Assembly: GCA_023231475.1 (NCBI GenBank)
Contig: JALJEE010002379.1
Span: forward strand, 26,629-90,628
DNA from: Seison nebaliae
Lineage: Eukaryota; Rotifera; Pararotatoria; Seisonacea; Seisonidae
DNA length: 64,000 nucleotides
Direction of reading: 5' to 3'
Below, piece by piece: positions 40,701 through 52,395 of this stretch. The translations under genes and the position numbers were made by a program. The notes below the pieces were generated by a model. It was not told the DNA's origin. It saw only the letters and a list, made by a program, of their open reading frames with translations, and made no database searches. How positions within the stretch are numbered: the first letter of the stretch is position 1; each line of letters opens with the position of its first letter.

Positions 40701-42825
40701 TCGATTATCTGGTTCAATTAAATCGGGAAGAGGATCAGAAAAATTATCATATACGAAAACCGATTCTGAAAAATTTGGAAGTTCCATGAAAGAACCGGTA
40801 GAATTGGCATATTCGAAGAAAGTGAATGAGGAGAAGAAAGAGGAGATAGAGAAGATCATTCCAATTGGAAATAATTTAGATAATTCAATTAAAGTTAATA
40901 AGATTCCTTCGATTGTGGGAAATGGAGAGCGAAATAAAATTATCGAAATTCCGATTCAAATGGAAACAACTCCGATAGGAGAAGAGAAAGTGAAATTGGA
41001 GAATAGTAGACCAATTAGTTCGAATGATTCAAGTCGACGAAATTCATTGAAAATTCATAATTATCTTCAATCGATTGACAAATATCAAAAACAAACGGAA
41101 AATTTTGTTTCGTCTGAATCGGAAGATTCGCCATCACTCAATGAATCGGTTGGAAAATCGGTAAAAAAGAGACCACCTGTCACTCGGAATAATACTAATA
41201 TTAAAGCAATGTTAGCTAAATTGACATCGTCAGCGAATAATTCTCGAAAGACGAGTGTTTCTTCTATTAAATCATCTGATCGATCATCATTATCACAAAT
41301 GAGTAACAACCAGACACCAGACAAAGACAAATGTGATTCAATTCAACGAGAGAAAAATTCGTCAAATGAGTTTGATAACACTAATCGATATTTGAAGGAT
41401 CGAGCATCGTCAGTATCGATATCGGCATCGTCGACAACTGATAGAAGATCGAGAGGGAAATCGAGTATAATTTCTTCGTTGAAAGAACGTTATGAATCGA
41501 AAATAGATAAAAGTTCTTCTAACTTCCATCCGAAATATGAAGCGCAAGTTAAACATCTGAAAAATGGAAGTAATTTTGGGAACGGTCCGAAAAGTCAAGA
41601 AGAGGAAAGTCATAAATCTTCTCTTTTGGATGATGGAAATCATAAGAAGATGAACGATAATGGTTTACATCGAATTAAAGTAATGAAAGATGAAACGGTT
41701 CTCAAACGGAAAACATTACATTCATCACCGCAAAAGATTGATAAGAGAAATACATTTAAAAGTGGAAATGATGGGAAGTTGCGAGATAATTCTTATGAGG
41801 AAATTAAAGTGAATATTCAACCAAGATCGAAATCATCTCAAAATCGAGAAATTCAAAATAACGAAAAGAATCCGAGTGGGAAAGATGGAGATTCGTGGAT
41901 AAAAATATCGGTGAATAAACGATCAGAAATTATTCGAAAAGAACGACGTATGATTCGCAATTCGGTTATGGATAAAATCCATAAGTTAACTCACCAGAAC
42001 GATGGTTCAGTAAATCAAGCGATCAACATATTGGGAGATGCAATTCAGAACCATTCGATACCAATAACAGAGAATAAAGTAAATGTGGAAAAATTGGAGA
42101 TTAAACCAAATTACCAGAAACCGGAACAACTGAGCGGACGACATCTCAGTGTCAATGTAGGGAAGGATCATCGAAGTCGGAAGAGCGAAGAGAGATCGAA
42201 AGAACCGAAAAGATTACATAGATCAGTTCCCGATCAGGAAAAATTGTCAATTGTGAAACATAAACCAGAAAAATTATCGCCCATGGAGAAGAAACCATCA
42301 CCAAAAGTACCAGAAAATGTTCATATTTATCAATCTCCTAGAAGGAAATTGGGAGTTCATAACAAGAATCTGTCGACATTAAAAGGAGGAGCTACGATAG
42401 AGAAAGAAATATTTAGTGAACGTGAACGACCGGTATACGTTCAGAAAGTGATCCAACCAAGAGAAATGAACAAAGTGAAAAATAAAAATGAAATTAAACA
42501 TTCTCAAAATTCTCCAAAGTCAAATCGCAATAATGGTAGAAATGAAAATGATTCAAATTTGCAACAAATTCAAAATAAACCTGAATCAATTCGAAAGAAA
42601 AATGTCTCTAATTCCAATATTTATACGAATCAGTCAACTAATCCGAAAATTATTCGAATCAATAAACAATTTCCTCATCTCAACAATTATAATCATAATA
42701 GTAACAATAATAATACGATAATAACTAATGGTAATCAACCTAAACATAACATAAATTACAACAACAACAGCAACAGCAACAGCAACAACAACAATAATAA
42801 TATAAATAAGAAAAACAATATAATT

Positions 42826-42865
<40 letters not shown>

Positions 42866-45232
42866 TTATCAATTATGAACATAATAAAAATGATAAATTA
42901 ATTGATAATAACAACAACAACAACTACGACGATTACAATAACAATTACAATAACAATAACAATAACAATAACAATAACAATAATAACAACAACAGTAATA
43001 GAAATAAGTATAACAAAAATCCGAATCAGAATAATCATGTTAATGGAAAGGATGATGCTAATGAAGGATTGTGGACATGTGCTAATTCAGTGAAGATGAG
43101 GAGATCGAAAGAGAAAATTCGACCGATATATGTTGACCGTCCAGCGAGTAGTCATGAACCTTATTCGAATGATGTTAAAGTAGTTAAGAGTACGTATAGT
43201 CGTGTTCATTTGCGTCAACCGGAAAATTATCATGAAGGAAGAACATGTTCCCAAATACGACGACCGGAAAATCGGATTAATGAAATTAATTCAGGAAATG
43301 ATCAATACCAAAACGGTGCACTTCCACCATCTCAACCGAAACGAAGAATTTCTACACAAATTCGAATTCATATTCCATCGTATAAAAACAGTAACATTCG
43401 ACGGAATGAGACTAATGAAGAAGAGTTGATTGAACAACGACAGAAAAAGAAGAGAAAGTCAGAGATATTTCGTTTAGTAAATCATGAGGAATTATTCTCT
43501 CCAATGGAGTTACGCGTCTCGACAAATCACGTCAACAAACCGACCGGTGTGAAAGTTCATTCCTCGACAAACGATCGTCATTCGCCTCCGTTCGATTCAC
43601 GTCAACCTCCAAATCATAAGAATGGTTATTATGATGAAGAAATTTATGAGAGTGTTGACCACCATGAAAACGATTATCAATATCTCCATGATCCTCCCCA
43701 ATCCATCTCGAATCATCGATATGGAAATGATCGAAATTATTATGATTCTCCTCCAAAGCCGAATCAATTGAGTGTGAATGTGAGATCGTTTGTGAAGAGG
43801 AATGACGATTATGATGATGAGAGATTATCAAGAAATCATCATGGAAATATCTATTATGAAAATCATGAAAATAATCGACGACGAAATACGTTCCATGAAG
43901 AGAATTCATATGATAATTCTCGTCCACCAATTCACAACGATCGTGATCGAGATCATTTTTCTAATCGAAATAACAGGAATAATTATGACGATGATTATGA
44001 GGAGATTCCGCAAAATAATCGAAACCGTCATCATAATCATGAGGTGTATAGTAAACCTCTAATTAAACATCATCAACCGATGTACCATGTCTATTGTGTG
44101 ATGTATGATGAATCAAATTCATTATCCACACAACAAACTTTATCAATTATAATACTTAATTCGATAATCCAACAAATGCGACGACAGCGAGTCCTTCTCT
44201 GCATTTTCAATGTCCTTCATCGTCAGATCATCCTCCAACGACTAGTGAATCATAACAGAATGTGTTAGTTCACGCAATCTTCTCTTTCGCTCAGGGTCAA
44301 TTCATTTTTGTAGCCGCACATAAATCTTATTTCATTCACTTCACTTCACTTCTCCCATCTCCTTTCACCTTATCTCATTTTTCCCATTTGTCAGCTTGTT
44401 CTTCTTCTTCTTCTTCTACTAACTACCAAAATAGGAATACTTAATACAATTCTTTCAATTTCATCAAACTTATACCCCTTCCCCATTCCAACACCCACTA
44501 CTAACACGAATATCTTTATTTGATTTGGATACTAAAAAAATTTTTCAAATTTCAAATAAACTCTCTTCAAAATGAAACTCTATTTATACAACTCGTTCAA
44601 TGATGTTGCAGTTCTACCATTCTTCTCCTTCAACAACATGCGAACCAAAGGTAATCCATTCCTCCAGAACGATCAACAAAAGTTAATTTGAATTTTAATT
44701 CAAATTTAATAATTCCTCCATCTGTTAGTGGGGAGACTAAACGACCGATACGTTTCCAACACAATCCGAACAGTATCAAAGAAATCATGTTACAATGGTG
44801 TAAACGTGTGTGCAAAGGATATCCAGTTAACTTTAAAATAACTTCTCCTCCTCTTCATATTCTTTTTCTTAGAATGTTGACATGAGAAACTTCTCGAGTA
44901 GTTGGTGTGATGGAATGGCATTCTGTGCAATGATTCATCGATATTATCCGAATTCGTTCGATTTTAAGAAACTCGATGCGAAAAACCGAAAGGAGAATTT
45001 CGATTTAGCATTCAAAACAGCAGAGTTTCCCCTCTCATTCTTTTTTTAATTTCCATATTTGACATTCCATTCTAGAGATGTTGCGGATATCGCACCATTA
45101 TTGGAGACGGAAGATATGATATTGATGGGAGATAAACCGGACTACAAATGTGTCTTTACCTACGTGCAGAGCATGTATCAGAAGCTGGCAAAGATGCCGC
45201 TGCCACCTTTACAGCTTGACTCGGACAATTAA
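37716..45232 (+). CDS. SMTN: Smoothelin-like protein with C-terminal CH domain
   Basis: Six exons: 37716-37766, 38662-38737, 39194-44081, 44729-44825, 44873-45024 and 45076-45232. The predicted product is 1806 residues. The N-terminus (DEEEERLKLL + LKSTKDFTKRKEIRQQLREL) is the smoothelin-type helix seen in vertebrate SMTN (LRKLLEVT..ERRRIRSAIREL). The 4.9-kb third exon encodes a largely disordered, Asp/Glu/Asn/Ser-rich centre, with a poly-Asn block at bases 42670-43010. The end is a type-2 calponin-homology domain: NSIKEIMLQWCKRVCKGY, NFSSSWCDGMAFCAMIH, YKCVFTYVQSMYQKL, matching smoothelin closely. Smoothelins associate with actin in contractile cells. The 3' end of exon 3 is the least certain boundary (GTACCA donor at 44082, chosen by phase and loss of coding character). 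Other donors start GTT. Confidence 0.88.
42670..43010. repeat. Poly-Asn coding microsatellite in smoothelin
   Basis: AAT/AAC triplets interspersed with a few other codons encode a long Asn-rich block. The mix of AAT and AAC suggests it is not purely recent slippage. Confidence 0.85.
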
Positions 45233-45581
45233 CCAGAAGAACAAACGAAGATGATAATACGTAACGAATTGAAATTCTCTCTTAACCAAATGAAAAACGA
45301 TCTGCAACGCATATTAATTAAAAACCATAAAATTGATTTCTCAACCATTTTTTTTAAAATAAAATTTTATTTATTAGCAATTATTAAAAAGAGATGATGG
45401 AATAATTAGTGAGATTCTGAAGAAAAAATTGTTTGAGATAATTTGAATATGTTTTATAATAATAAAAACTGATGATGAAAATGATATAGATACAAGAATG
45501 AAATGGAATGGAACTTACAAAATTTAAATATGAAATCTACTCGATTTGGAATGAGAAAACGTTGTTATAGATATATGAAAA
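45233..45581. other. Convergent 3' intergenic region
   Basis: 349 bp between the smoothelin and neuroglian stops. AAAATAAAATTTTATTT near 45355-45371 could provide poly(A) signals on both strands. Confidence 0.5.
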
Positions 45582-48500
45582 TTAAACAGTAGTACCAAAA
45601 TCGGAAAAATATTTATTTGAAACATTTTCTTCTTCATTCTCCTCATTTTCATTTATATGACGTGATGGAACATAATCACCTTCATTTCTCTGATGATAAC
45701 GATTTCCATGATCATGTTGTTGTTGTTGTTGTTGTTCGGGCCAATTGGCATCAGGAGGTATGGTCATTGATTGATTTTCATCAATCATTTTCTCATCGAT
45801 TCCATCATTATAAATGTTCTTCGCAGTGAATAATCGAACGAGTTTCTTATCCAAATAATAATCCGTCACATCATCAGTACAATAACCGAAATTCAACGAG
45901 ATAACATGAACAATGAGAAGAATGAGTAAGAACAAGATGATAATGACGAAACTGATAACCCAATTATATTGACCATATCGTTGTGACATTTGACTTCGAC
46001 CGAGTAATCGAATGGAAATTATTTTACTCGCTGTCTCACCATCACTAACACCATCAGTCAATTGACCGGTGGTGGAAACGACACGGAATTCATAAATAGT
46101 AGCTGATTGGAGATTACGAATATGAGCACGTTTTCCTTGAACGATATTCTCCGTTTTCTGCCACGGCGATTGACCTTTGATACGATATTGAACGAAGAAG
46201 ATTGATGAGATTAATAACATTCTTTCCGGTTTCCATTCGATGATAACCGAATTCATATCTTTCGATACCAATGTAATATCAGGTGTTGATGGTTTATTAT
46301 AATTGAGATTGAGTTGATTCATTTCATTTCTCATTTCCATATCACCAACTTTCACTTCGATCATTTCATCAAAACCGTTAATTGTACCATCATTCCCACT
46401 CAACGGTGTTACATAAAATCGATAATTGACATTTTGTTTAAGACCACCAATTAAGACGTTTGTAGTGGATGGATGAATTAATCGATTATATTGAATAAGT
46501 GCTCCTTTCGGTTCTCGAATTCCATTCACCATCTGATAAGTGATACGATATCCGAATAATTCTTCTCTTTCCAAATCATTCGGATGTTTCCAAGATAATC
46601 GAACTCCAGTCAATCCATATGGATGTCCAATCAAATCATTCACAGATGATGCTCTTCCAGGAAGAGTTGTAAAAATTAAATGTTCACTTTCATCACTTCC
46701 ATAAATGTCGTTGTAAACGATGGCGAATAAACGATATGTTGTATTCGATATGAGATTATTAATAATTGTTCTCGTTTCATTATTATAAACATCATGAAGA
46801 TGATAAATATCACGAGATGTCGTATATGATTGTTGATATTCTTTATATAATTCTTCTTCTGTATAAATAAATTTGAATCCTCTCAATCTCCCACGAATCT
46901 CATTCAAATCATTAATTTCTTTCCATCTTAATTCGATCGATCGATCAGAAACAACTTGTTCAATAATCTCAACTCGAACACTGGGACGTCCCACACCCGA
47001 ATATCCTTCATATGTTATCAGATCGTCAGTGGCATCTGACGTTCCCTGTTGATTATCAAGTTGATTGACAGATTTGACACGATATTCGATTTTCTTATTT
47101 GGTTCGATATCTCGAATGACAATCGATGTATTTAATGGATTGAGAATATTGATTGATTTCCATCGTTTATCTTCAACTAATTTATATTGTACTTCATATC
47201 GGAATGTTGGTGCCGACCATTCTATCATTGGAATGACATCCCATTTAATAACGAATCGATTATTCGCCGTTCCATATCCGATGACATTTCTCGGATTTCT
47301 TTTCGGTTGACACATTCTCGTCGAACAAATCGGTGATATTTCACTTGCATCTGAATTACCTAATTTATTTCTAGCGAATACTCTGAACGTATAATTCACC
47401 CAACAATTCAATTGGATTGTCAATGTCGTTCGTTGTGAAGGGATTAAATGAGTTTTATATCGTTTTATTTGACTGGAGGAATATGCAGCATTCGAATTCA
47501 TTTTACTTCCATCACTACTTGCATTATTATATACATCATCAATTAACTCAACTTGGACAAGAATCCATTCAGGTGAGAACGATGTATTATAAGCAACAAG
47601 ATAAGATAAAATTCTTGCATTATTATCTCCTCCTGGTTGCCATGTTAATGTGGCACGTGGTTCTGGTCGATATTCTTCTCCTCTCTCACATTTCAATATG
47701 AGATTAGTAGGAGGATCAGGACGTGCTTGAACTACTAATGTTGCTGACGCTTTATCGATATCGAGATCTGTTTTCGCTACACATGTATAAGTTCCACCGT
47801 CATTATATTGAGTATCGAGAATGATGAGAGTATTTCGATCATCAACATCTTTTTGTATACGTCCATGATATTTTATAGGTTGATTATCTTTCAACCAATC
47901 AATTCTCACATTCATACTATCATCAGCCACAGCACTACATCGGAAAATCGCTCTACTTCCTTCTACTTTCTCCTGATTTTGTGGACGAATTTCTATTCGC
48001 GTCTCCTTCCTCACCAATATATGACCACTGGCTGAAACGCTTCCAAATCGATTTTCAGCAAAACACGTCCACAAACCTTCATCCGCTGGTGACACATTAT
48101 TAATCGTTAACATTCCATCATGACGGATTTTAAATCGACCTCCAGTTATCGATTGACCATCTTTCCTCCAACTAATCTGAGGTGTTGGTGCACCAAAAAC
48201 ATTACAAGTGATATTAATATTTTGTCCACTTACTAACTTCGTCAATAATGGCGGTTTATTGACGATATCTGGTTTCTGATTGAGAACGTTCAAATAGAAA
48301 TTTTCGAAAACATAGCCATATTCATTTGACGCGTTACATTGGAAGACTGCAGCATCCAAATCTTCAACTGCATCCATAATAATTAATTTCGTTTCAGAAA
48401 TCAAATATTTCCGATCACTATTCTTCAATTTCCTTCCATTCTTATACCATCGATATTGCGGTTTTGGATCACCACCAGCACGACAATTAAATTCCGTATC

Positions 48501-49517
48501 GTCACCAATGGCGATGTTTTGACTTGTTGGTTTATTAATCCAGAATGGTGCGGATCTTACATTCACTTCAATCATCGCTTGATCATCTCCAACAGTATTT
48601 TCCCCACGACATTCATAAATTCCTGTGTCACTTTTCTTCGTTTGAGAAATGATGAGTTCTTGACCGAATGAATCGATCGTTAAACGATTATCTCGAGGAA
48701 GACGTGAATCTCCTCCCTCCAATTTCCTCCATTGAACTCGAGGTGTGGGATAACCGGAGAAAATACATTTTAATCGCATTTCTTGTCCCACTAGAAAAAA
48801 CCGTTTTCGTTCGATATTATTTTGAAGTCGTGGTCGTTTCTGTAATGGTGTGCCCATGCCAACTTTGAGAGAATATCGAGGACCATTCACTTGAGCTTCC
48901 AATAATTGAAAATGAGATTTACATGAATATGTCGAATTGGTACGACGAGTATCATCCATTTCATCGATGGAACTGAAATAAAGATATCCTTTCAAATCTT
49001 GGGAGATACGATTAGAATAAGGAACTCGACGATCGATTCCATTCGGTCCTTCGATCGTCCAATAAATGATTGGTACGGGTAAACCTTTCGGTTTGACACA
49101 AGGCAAAATTAAAGATTGTCCTACAGAAACTGATTTTGAAATTATTCGTCGATGTGTTTGAGTTGTAAATTCCGCTTTCCTCAAATTCACAATCAGAGAG
49201 AAAGCCGTTCCATATTGATTGGAAGCAGAACATTGATAGAAACCTTCGTCTACATCTCTCGGTTCGGTGATGATTAATGTTCCAGTTGTGGGTCGTAATG
49301 ACACTCGATTCTTTTGAGCTGATGGATCATATAATTTCTGATCTTTCGTCCAAGTATAATTATTGATTTGTGGATCACCTCGTGCCACACATGGCAATTC
49401 CACTTGACGTCTAGGATCGAAAATTATTTCAAGAGGCGGCTGCTCAATCAGATATGGCGGTGTGGGAATTGTCCCGAATTGTTTTAGAATGATGAGAAAA
49501 ATGAGAAGAATTTGCAT
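45582..49517 (-). CDS. Nrg: L1CAM/neuroglian-type adhesion protein
   Basis: One intronless frame, 1311 residues from the Met at 49517. That Met is chosen because it begins a signal peptide (MQILLIFLIILKQFGT); the frame stays open 37 codons further upstream. Six Ig domains (about 22-610, each with the Cys pair and Y-x-C) are followed by five fibronectin III domains (about 615-1175) and one transmembrane helix (WVISFVIIILFLLILLIV). The cytoplasmic tail is about 99 residues. This 6-Ig + 5-FN3 layout defines the L1 family (L1CAM, neuroglian, SAX-7), which mediates neuron and epithelial adhesion. The ankyrin-binding FIGQY motif is not seen; GDYVPS is the nearest piece. The protein ends FGTTV, a class-I PDZ ligand like the TFV end of SAX-7 and one neuroglian isoform. 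The tail also has a short poly-Gln run. Confidence 0.92.
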   Translation of the reverse strand: MQILLIFLIILKQFGTIPTPPYLIEQPPLEIIFDPRRQVELPCVARGDPQINNYTWTKDQKLYDPSAQKNRVSLRPTTGTLIITEPRDVDEGFYQCSASNQYGTAFSLIVNLRKAEFTTQTHRRIISKSVSVGQSLILPCVKPKGLPVPIIYWTIEGPNGIDRRVPYSNRISQDLKGYLYFSSIDEMDDTRRTNSTYSCKSHFQLLEAQVNGPRYSLKVGMGTPLQKRPRLQNNIERKRFFLVGQEMRLKCIFSGYPTPRVQWRKLEGGDSRLPRDNRLTIDSFGQELIISQTKKSDTGIYECRGENTVGDDQAMIEVNVRSAPFWINKPTSQNIAIGDDTEFNCRAGGDPKPQYRWYKNGRKLKNSDRKYLISETKLIIMDAVEDLDAAVFQCNASNEYGYVFENFYLNVLNQKPDIVNKPPLLTKLVSGQNINITCNVFGAPTPQISWRKDGQSITGGRFKIRHDGMLTINNVSPADEGLWTCFAENRFGSVSASGHILVRKETRIEIRPQNQEKVEGSRAIFRCSAVADDSMNVRIDWLKDNQPIKYHGRIQKDVDDRNTLIILDTQYNDGGTYTCVAKTDLDIDKASATLVVQARPDPPTNLILKCERGEEYRPEPRATLTWQPGGDNNARILSYLVAYNTSFSPEWILVQVELIDDVYNNASSDGSKMNSNAAYSSSQIKRYKTHLIPSQRTTLTIQLNCWVNYTFRVFARNKLGNSDASEISPICSTRMCQPKRNPRNVIGYGTANNRFVIKWDVIPMIEWSAPTFRYEVQYKLVEDKRWKSINILNPLNTSIVIRDIEPNKKIEYRVKSVNQLDNQQGTSDATDDLITYEGYSGVGRPSVRVEIIEQVVSDRSIELRWKEINDLNEIRGRLRGFKFIYTEEELYKEYQQSYTTSRDIYHLHDVYNNETRTIINNLISNTTYRLFAIVYNDIYGSDESEHLIFTTLPGRASSVNDLIGHPYGLTGVRLSWKHPNDLEREELFGYRITYQMVNGIREPKGALIQYNRLIHPSTTNVLIGGLKQNVNYRFYVTPLSGNDGTINGFDEMIEVKVGDMEMRNEMNQLNLNYNKPSTPDITLVSKDMNSVIIEWKPERMLLISSIFFVQYRIKGQSPWQKTENIVQGKRAHIRNLQSATIYEFRVVSTTGQLTDGVSDGETASKIISIRLLGRSQMSQRYGQYNWVISFVIIILFLLILLIVHVISLNFGYCTDDVTDYYLDKKLVRLFTAKNIYNDGIDEKMIDENQSMTIPPDANWPEQQQQQQHDHGNRYHQRNEGDYVPSRHINENEENEEENVSNKYFSDFGTTV

Positions 49518-50084
49518 TTTTCTGATGAGTTTGATAACTCTCCTCAAAAAAACACAGAGAGAGTCAGAATTATTCAATTCGTCTGATTCACTCGTACTAT
49601 TAAATACAAATGAAACATTTACAGCCAAACTTTTTAAATGTCGTCAACGAAAAAGAGAGAATGTAATCCACTTATTCTTCTCATCGAACCGAAATTGAAG
49701 GAACTTAAATAACTTACAATATTATTAGAAATAATTTTAAAAATAATTTTGGAATGGAAATTTGAAAAAAATAATTTATTAAAGTTATTCAAAAGAAAAA
49801 AATCTTTGTTTTTATATAGAGAATTAAGTAAATCGTCAATTAATTGAGAGTTAAATTGATAGAAAATGTTATTTCGTAAAAAAAAAGTATGATGAGAATT
49901 TGAGAGGAATATGAGCAACAGGAAAAGGAAGAAGCAATTAAATGATTTCTCGTTCTATCTATCGAATAAAATAAAATAAGAGAAAGTTATTCAATTAAGT
50001 TTTTTTCTTATTGTCAATCATCTTCTATGAATGTGATCTATATCATTAATATTAATACATTAATATTAATAATAATAATACACA
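49518..50084. other. Intergenic region upstream of neuroglian
   Basis: Between the neuroglian start and the stop of the PAP2 gene, same strand. It should contain the neuroglian promoter and 5' UTR. ATTAAT and AATAAT repeats lie at 50045-50085. Confidence 0.4.
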
Positions 50085-52273
50085 TTAATATCCACGACTG
50101 TTCATTCGTAATAAACTATTCTGTAATTGGGAGGATGGTTGATGTTGAGACAACTTTCCAAATGGTGACGAATTAACAATATTATTCTTTGAATTATTAG
50201 TCGTGCTATTGTTATTGTTATTATTGTTGTTGTTGTTGTTGTTGGTTTTATTAGTTAGATTTTTCATTCCGTATAAACGATTAAAATTATTATTAGTCGA
50301 CAATTCATTATTTCCCATTTTATTATTGTTATTGGTGTTGTTGTTGTTAGTGGTTGGTAGTTGATGGTTATCATTTGATGATTTTTGACGATGAGCTATA
50401 GATGAATATTGAATTCGTGGTAATCCAAGTTTACTTCCATCATTCTCATTTCCGTAAATTAATGGATTATGTGACAGTTTTGATGGAAGTTGTCCGGATG
50501 GACTCTTCTCCTCTACTAACAAATTCGGTTGAACTGGTGGTGGTGGTGGAAGTGGAAATTGTCCGTTCCATTCATTATCATTACTTTCCCCTTTAGGTCC
50601 ATAAGCATTCTCAATCGTCGTTGAATAACCATAAGGTGCCTATTTGATGAAATAAAATTTGAAAATTTTTAAATTTTAATAACAATTTTGAGAATTGAAA
50701 ATTATATTTTGAAAATAACTTCTATTCCATTTTCGATAAGTGGTGGAATTAACATACGATTCGTCGGTTGATACAAATCTAAATTATTATTTAATGGATA
50801 TTGATATTGTAAGTCGATATTTCCATATCGATTGCCAATCGATTTCCTTTTTCTATTATTTTGCTGTTGTTGAGCGTTCGCTGAGAATAATTTTGAATAA
50901 TTACGAATTAATTCACCTGCTTTCTGAAGAATCAACAACGAATGTGTATCATATGTATGACGGAGATAATGGAGATTCGAATCGTCAATCGTATCGGGAG
51001 AATTATTCAAATTTCTCATTTGCATCCAATCAATCGATGATATTTCCAATAAAGTCGATAACTAAAAGTTATGTGAGAAATTGTAAAGAATGTTAAATGA
51101 ACTAACACAAGCATAAACGGCGATTGCACCACCCATTAAATATCCGATAAAAATATCGAATAAGTGAGAATGATAATTTGAATATCGAACACTCGACATC
51201 AAAATGGAAACGATCAGTAAGAAGATGATGATTATTAATCGAAATAAACGACAAAAGAAGAATGAGGGACGTAAAATTCTCAACAACAATATTGATGAAG
51301 GTGATCGATTGTTCATATCTGGATAATTTCGATGGTCTCGATTTCGACATCGATTTCCTCCATTATGACTCGAGATTTTCTTCGAATGATAATTGTTCGT
51401 TGATTGTTTCTTATTCTCATTCGAATGATCCTCAATTTGATTATATTGAATGAAGAATCGTTTTTCTAATTCAGATAATTTCTGTTCTAACATTCTCGTT
51501 AATCTATATCGTTGACGATTTGACGGTGAGAGAATGTATTGGAAATAAATCTTCGACGAATGTCAAACAAACAGAAAATAAGAACTAACTGCTAAGAAGA
51601 TGAATGTATATCCGTACAAACTCGAATGAAATGATGGAAATGAAATTCTGCGATTTTTTAATTCAAATAAAAAAATCCATATATATATATATATATAAAT
51701 TCCATTAAAATTTTCAATGATGATAAAATAATAACGTTGCATCTCTCATCTTGTCTAGATTGCTATAACCGTTGCAGATGATTGAAGCTCTTGAATGTCT
51801 ATCTGAAGTACAGACATCTGGATCAGGTTGACAAACTTCGATGAAATAAGGACGAGGCATCGAAATCGCAAATTTGACGACGTAAACGACACACGTATCG
51901 AGAGCAACACCCATTAGAAAGACACCTAAATACATAAAAGAAAATTAAATTTCGTAAATTCAACTTTTCTTCATATCGATTTGAAGATTTAAAATAATAA
52001 ATTATTTAAAATAAAAACAGGAATTAAAACAGGAAATTGAAATAACCAAGAAATCGAATAATTCGACGGAAATGTTCATTGATTGTAATTCCACAACATT
52101 GATCATAAACTGATGGAATATCATTATTCATCGTTTTTTCATTAAATGAATAAATCGCATCTAATCGATGTTTAAAATCGACAATACTCGAACTATCGTC
52201 ACTAAGATCATTTTTATGAATTGTAGAGAATGATGAATTCATACACGATTCAATATCACTTCGATCCATATTA

Positions 52274-52308
<35 letters not shown>

Positions 52309-52337
52309 CTCTTCATTGTTTATCATATTATTATTAA

Positions 52338-52395
<58 letters not shown>

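Noticed and set aside
42634-43093. Ile/Thr/Val-rich frames in and opposite the Asn repeats
   Set aside because: These are alternative readings of AAT/AAC triplet repeats inside smoothelin.
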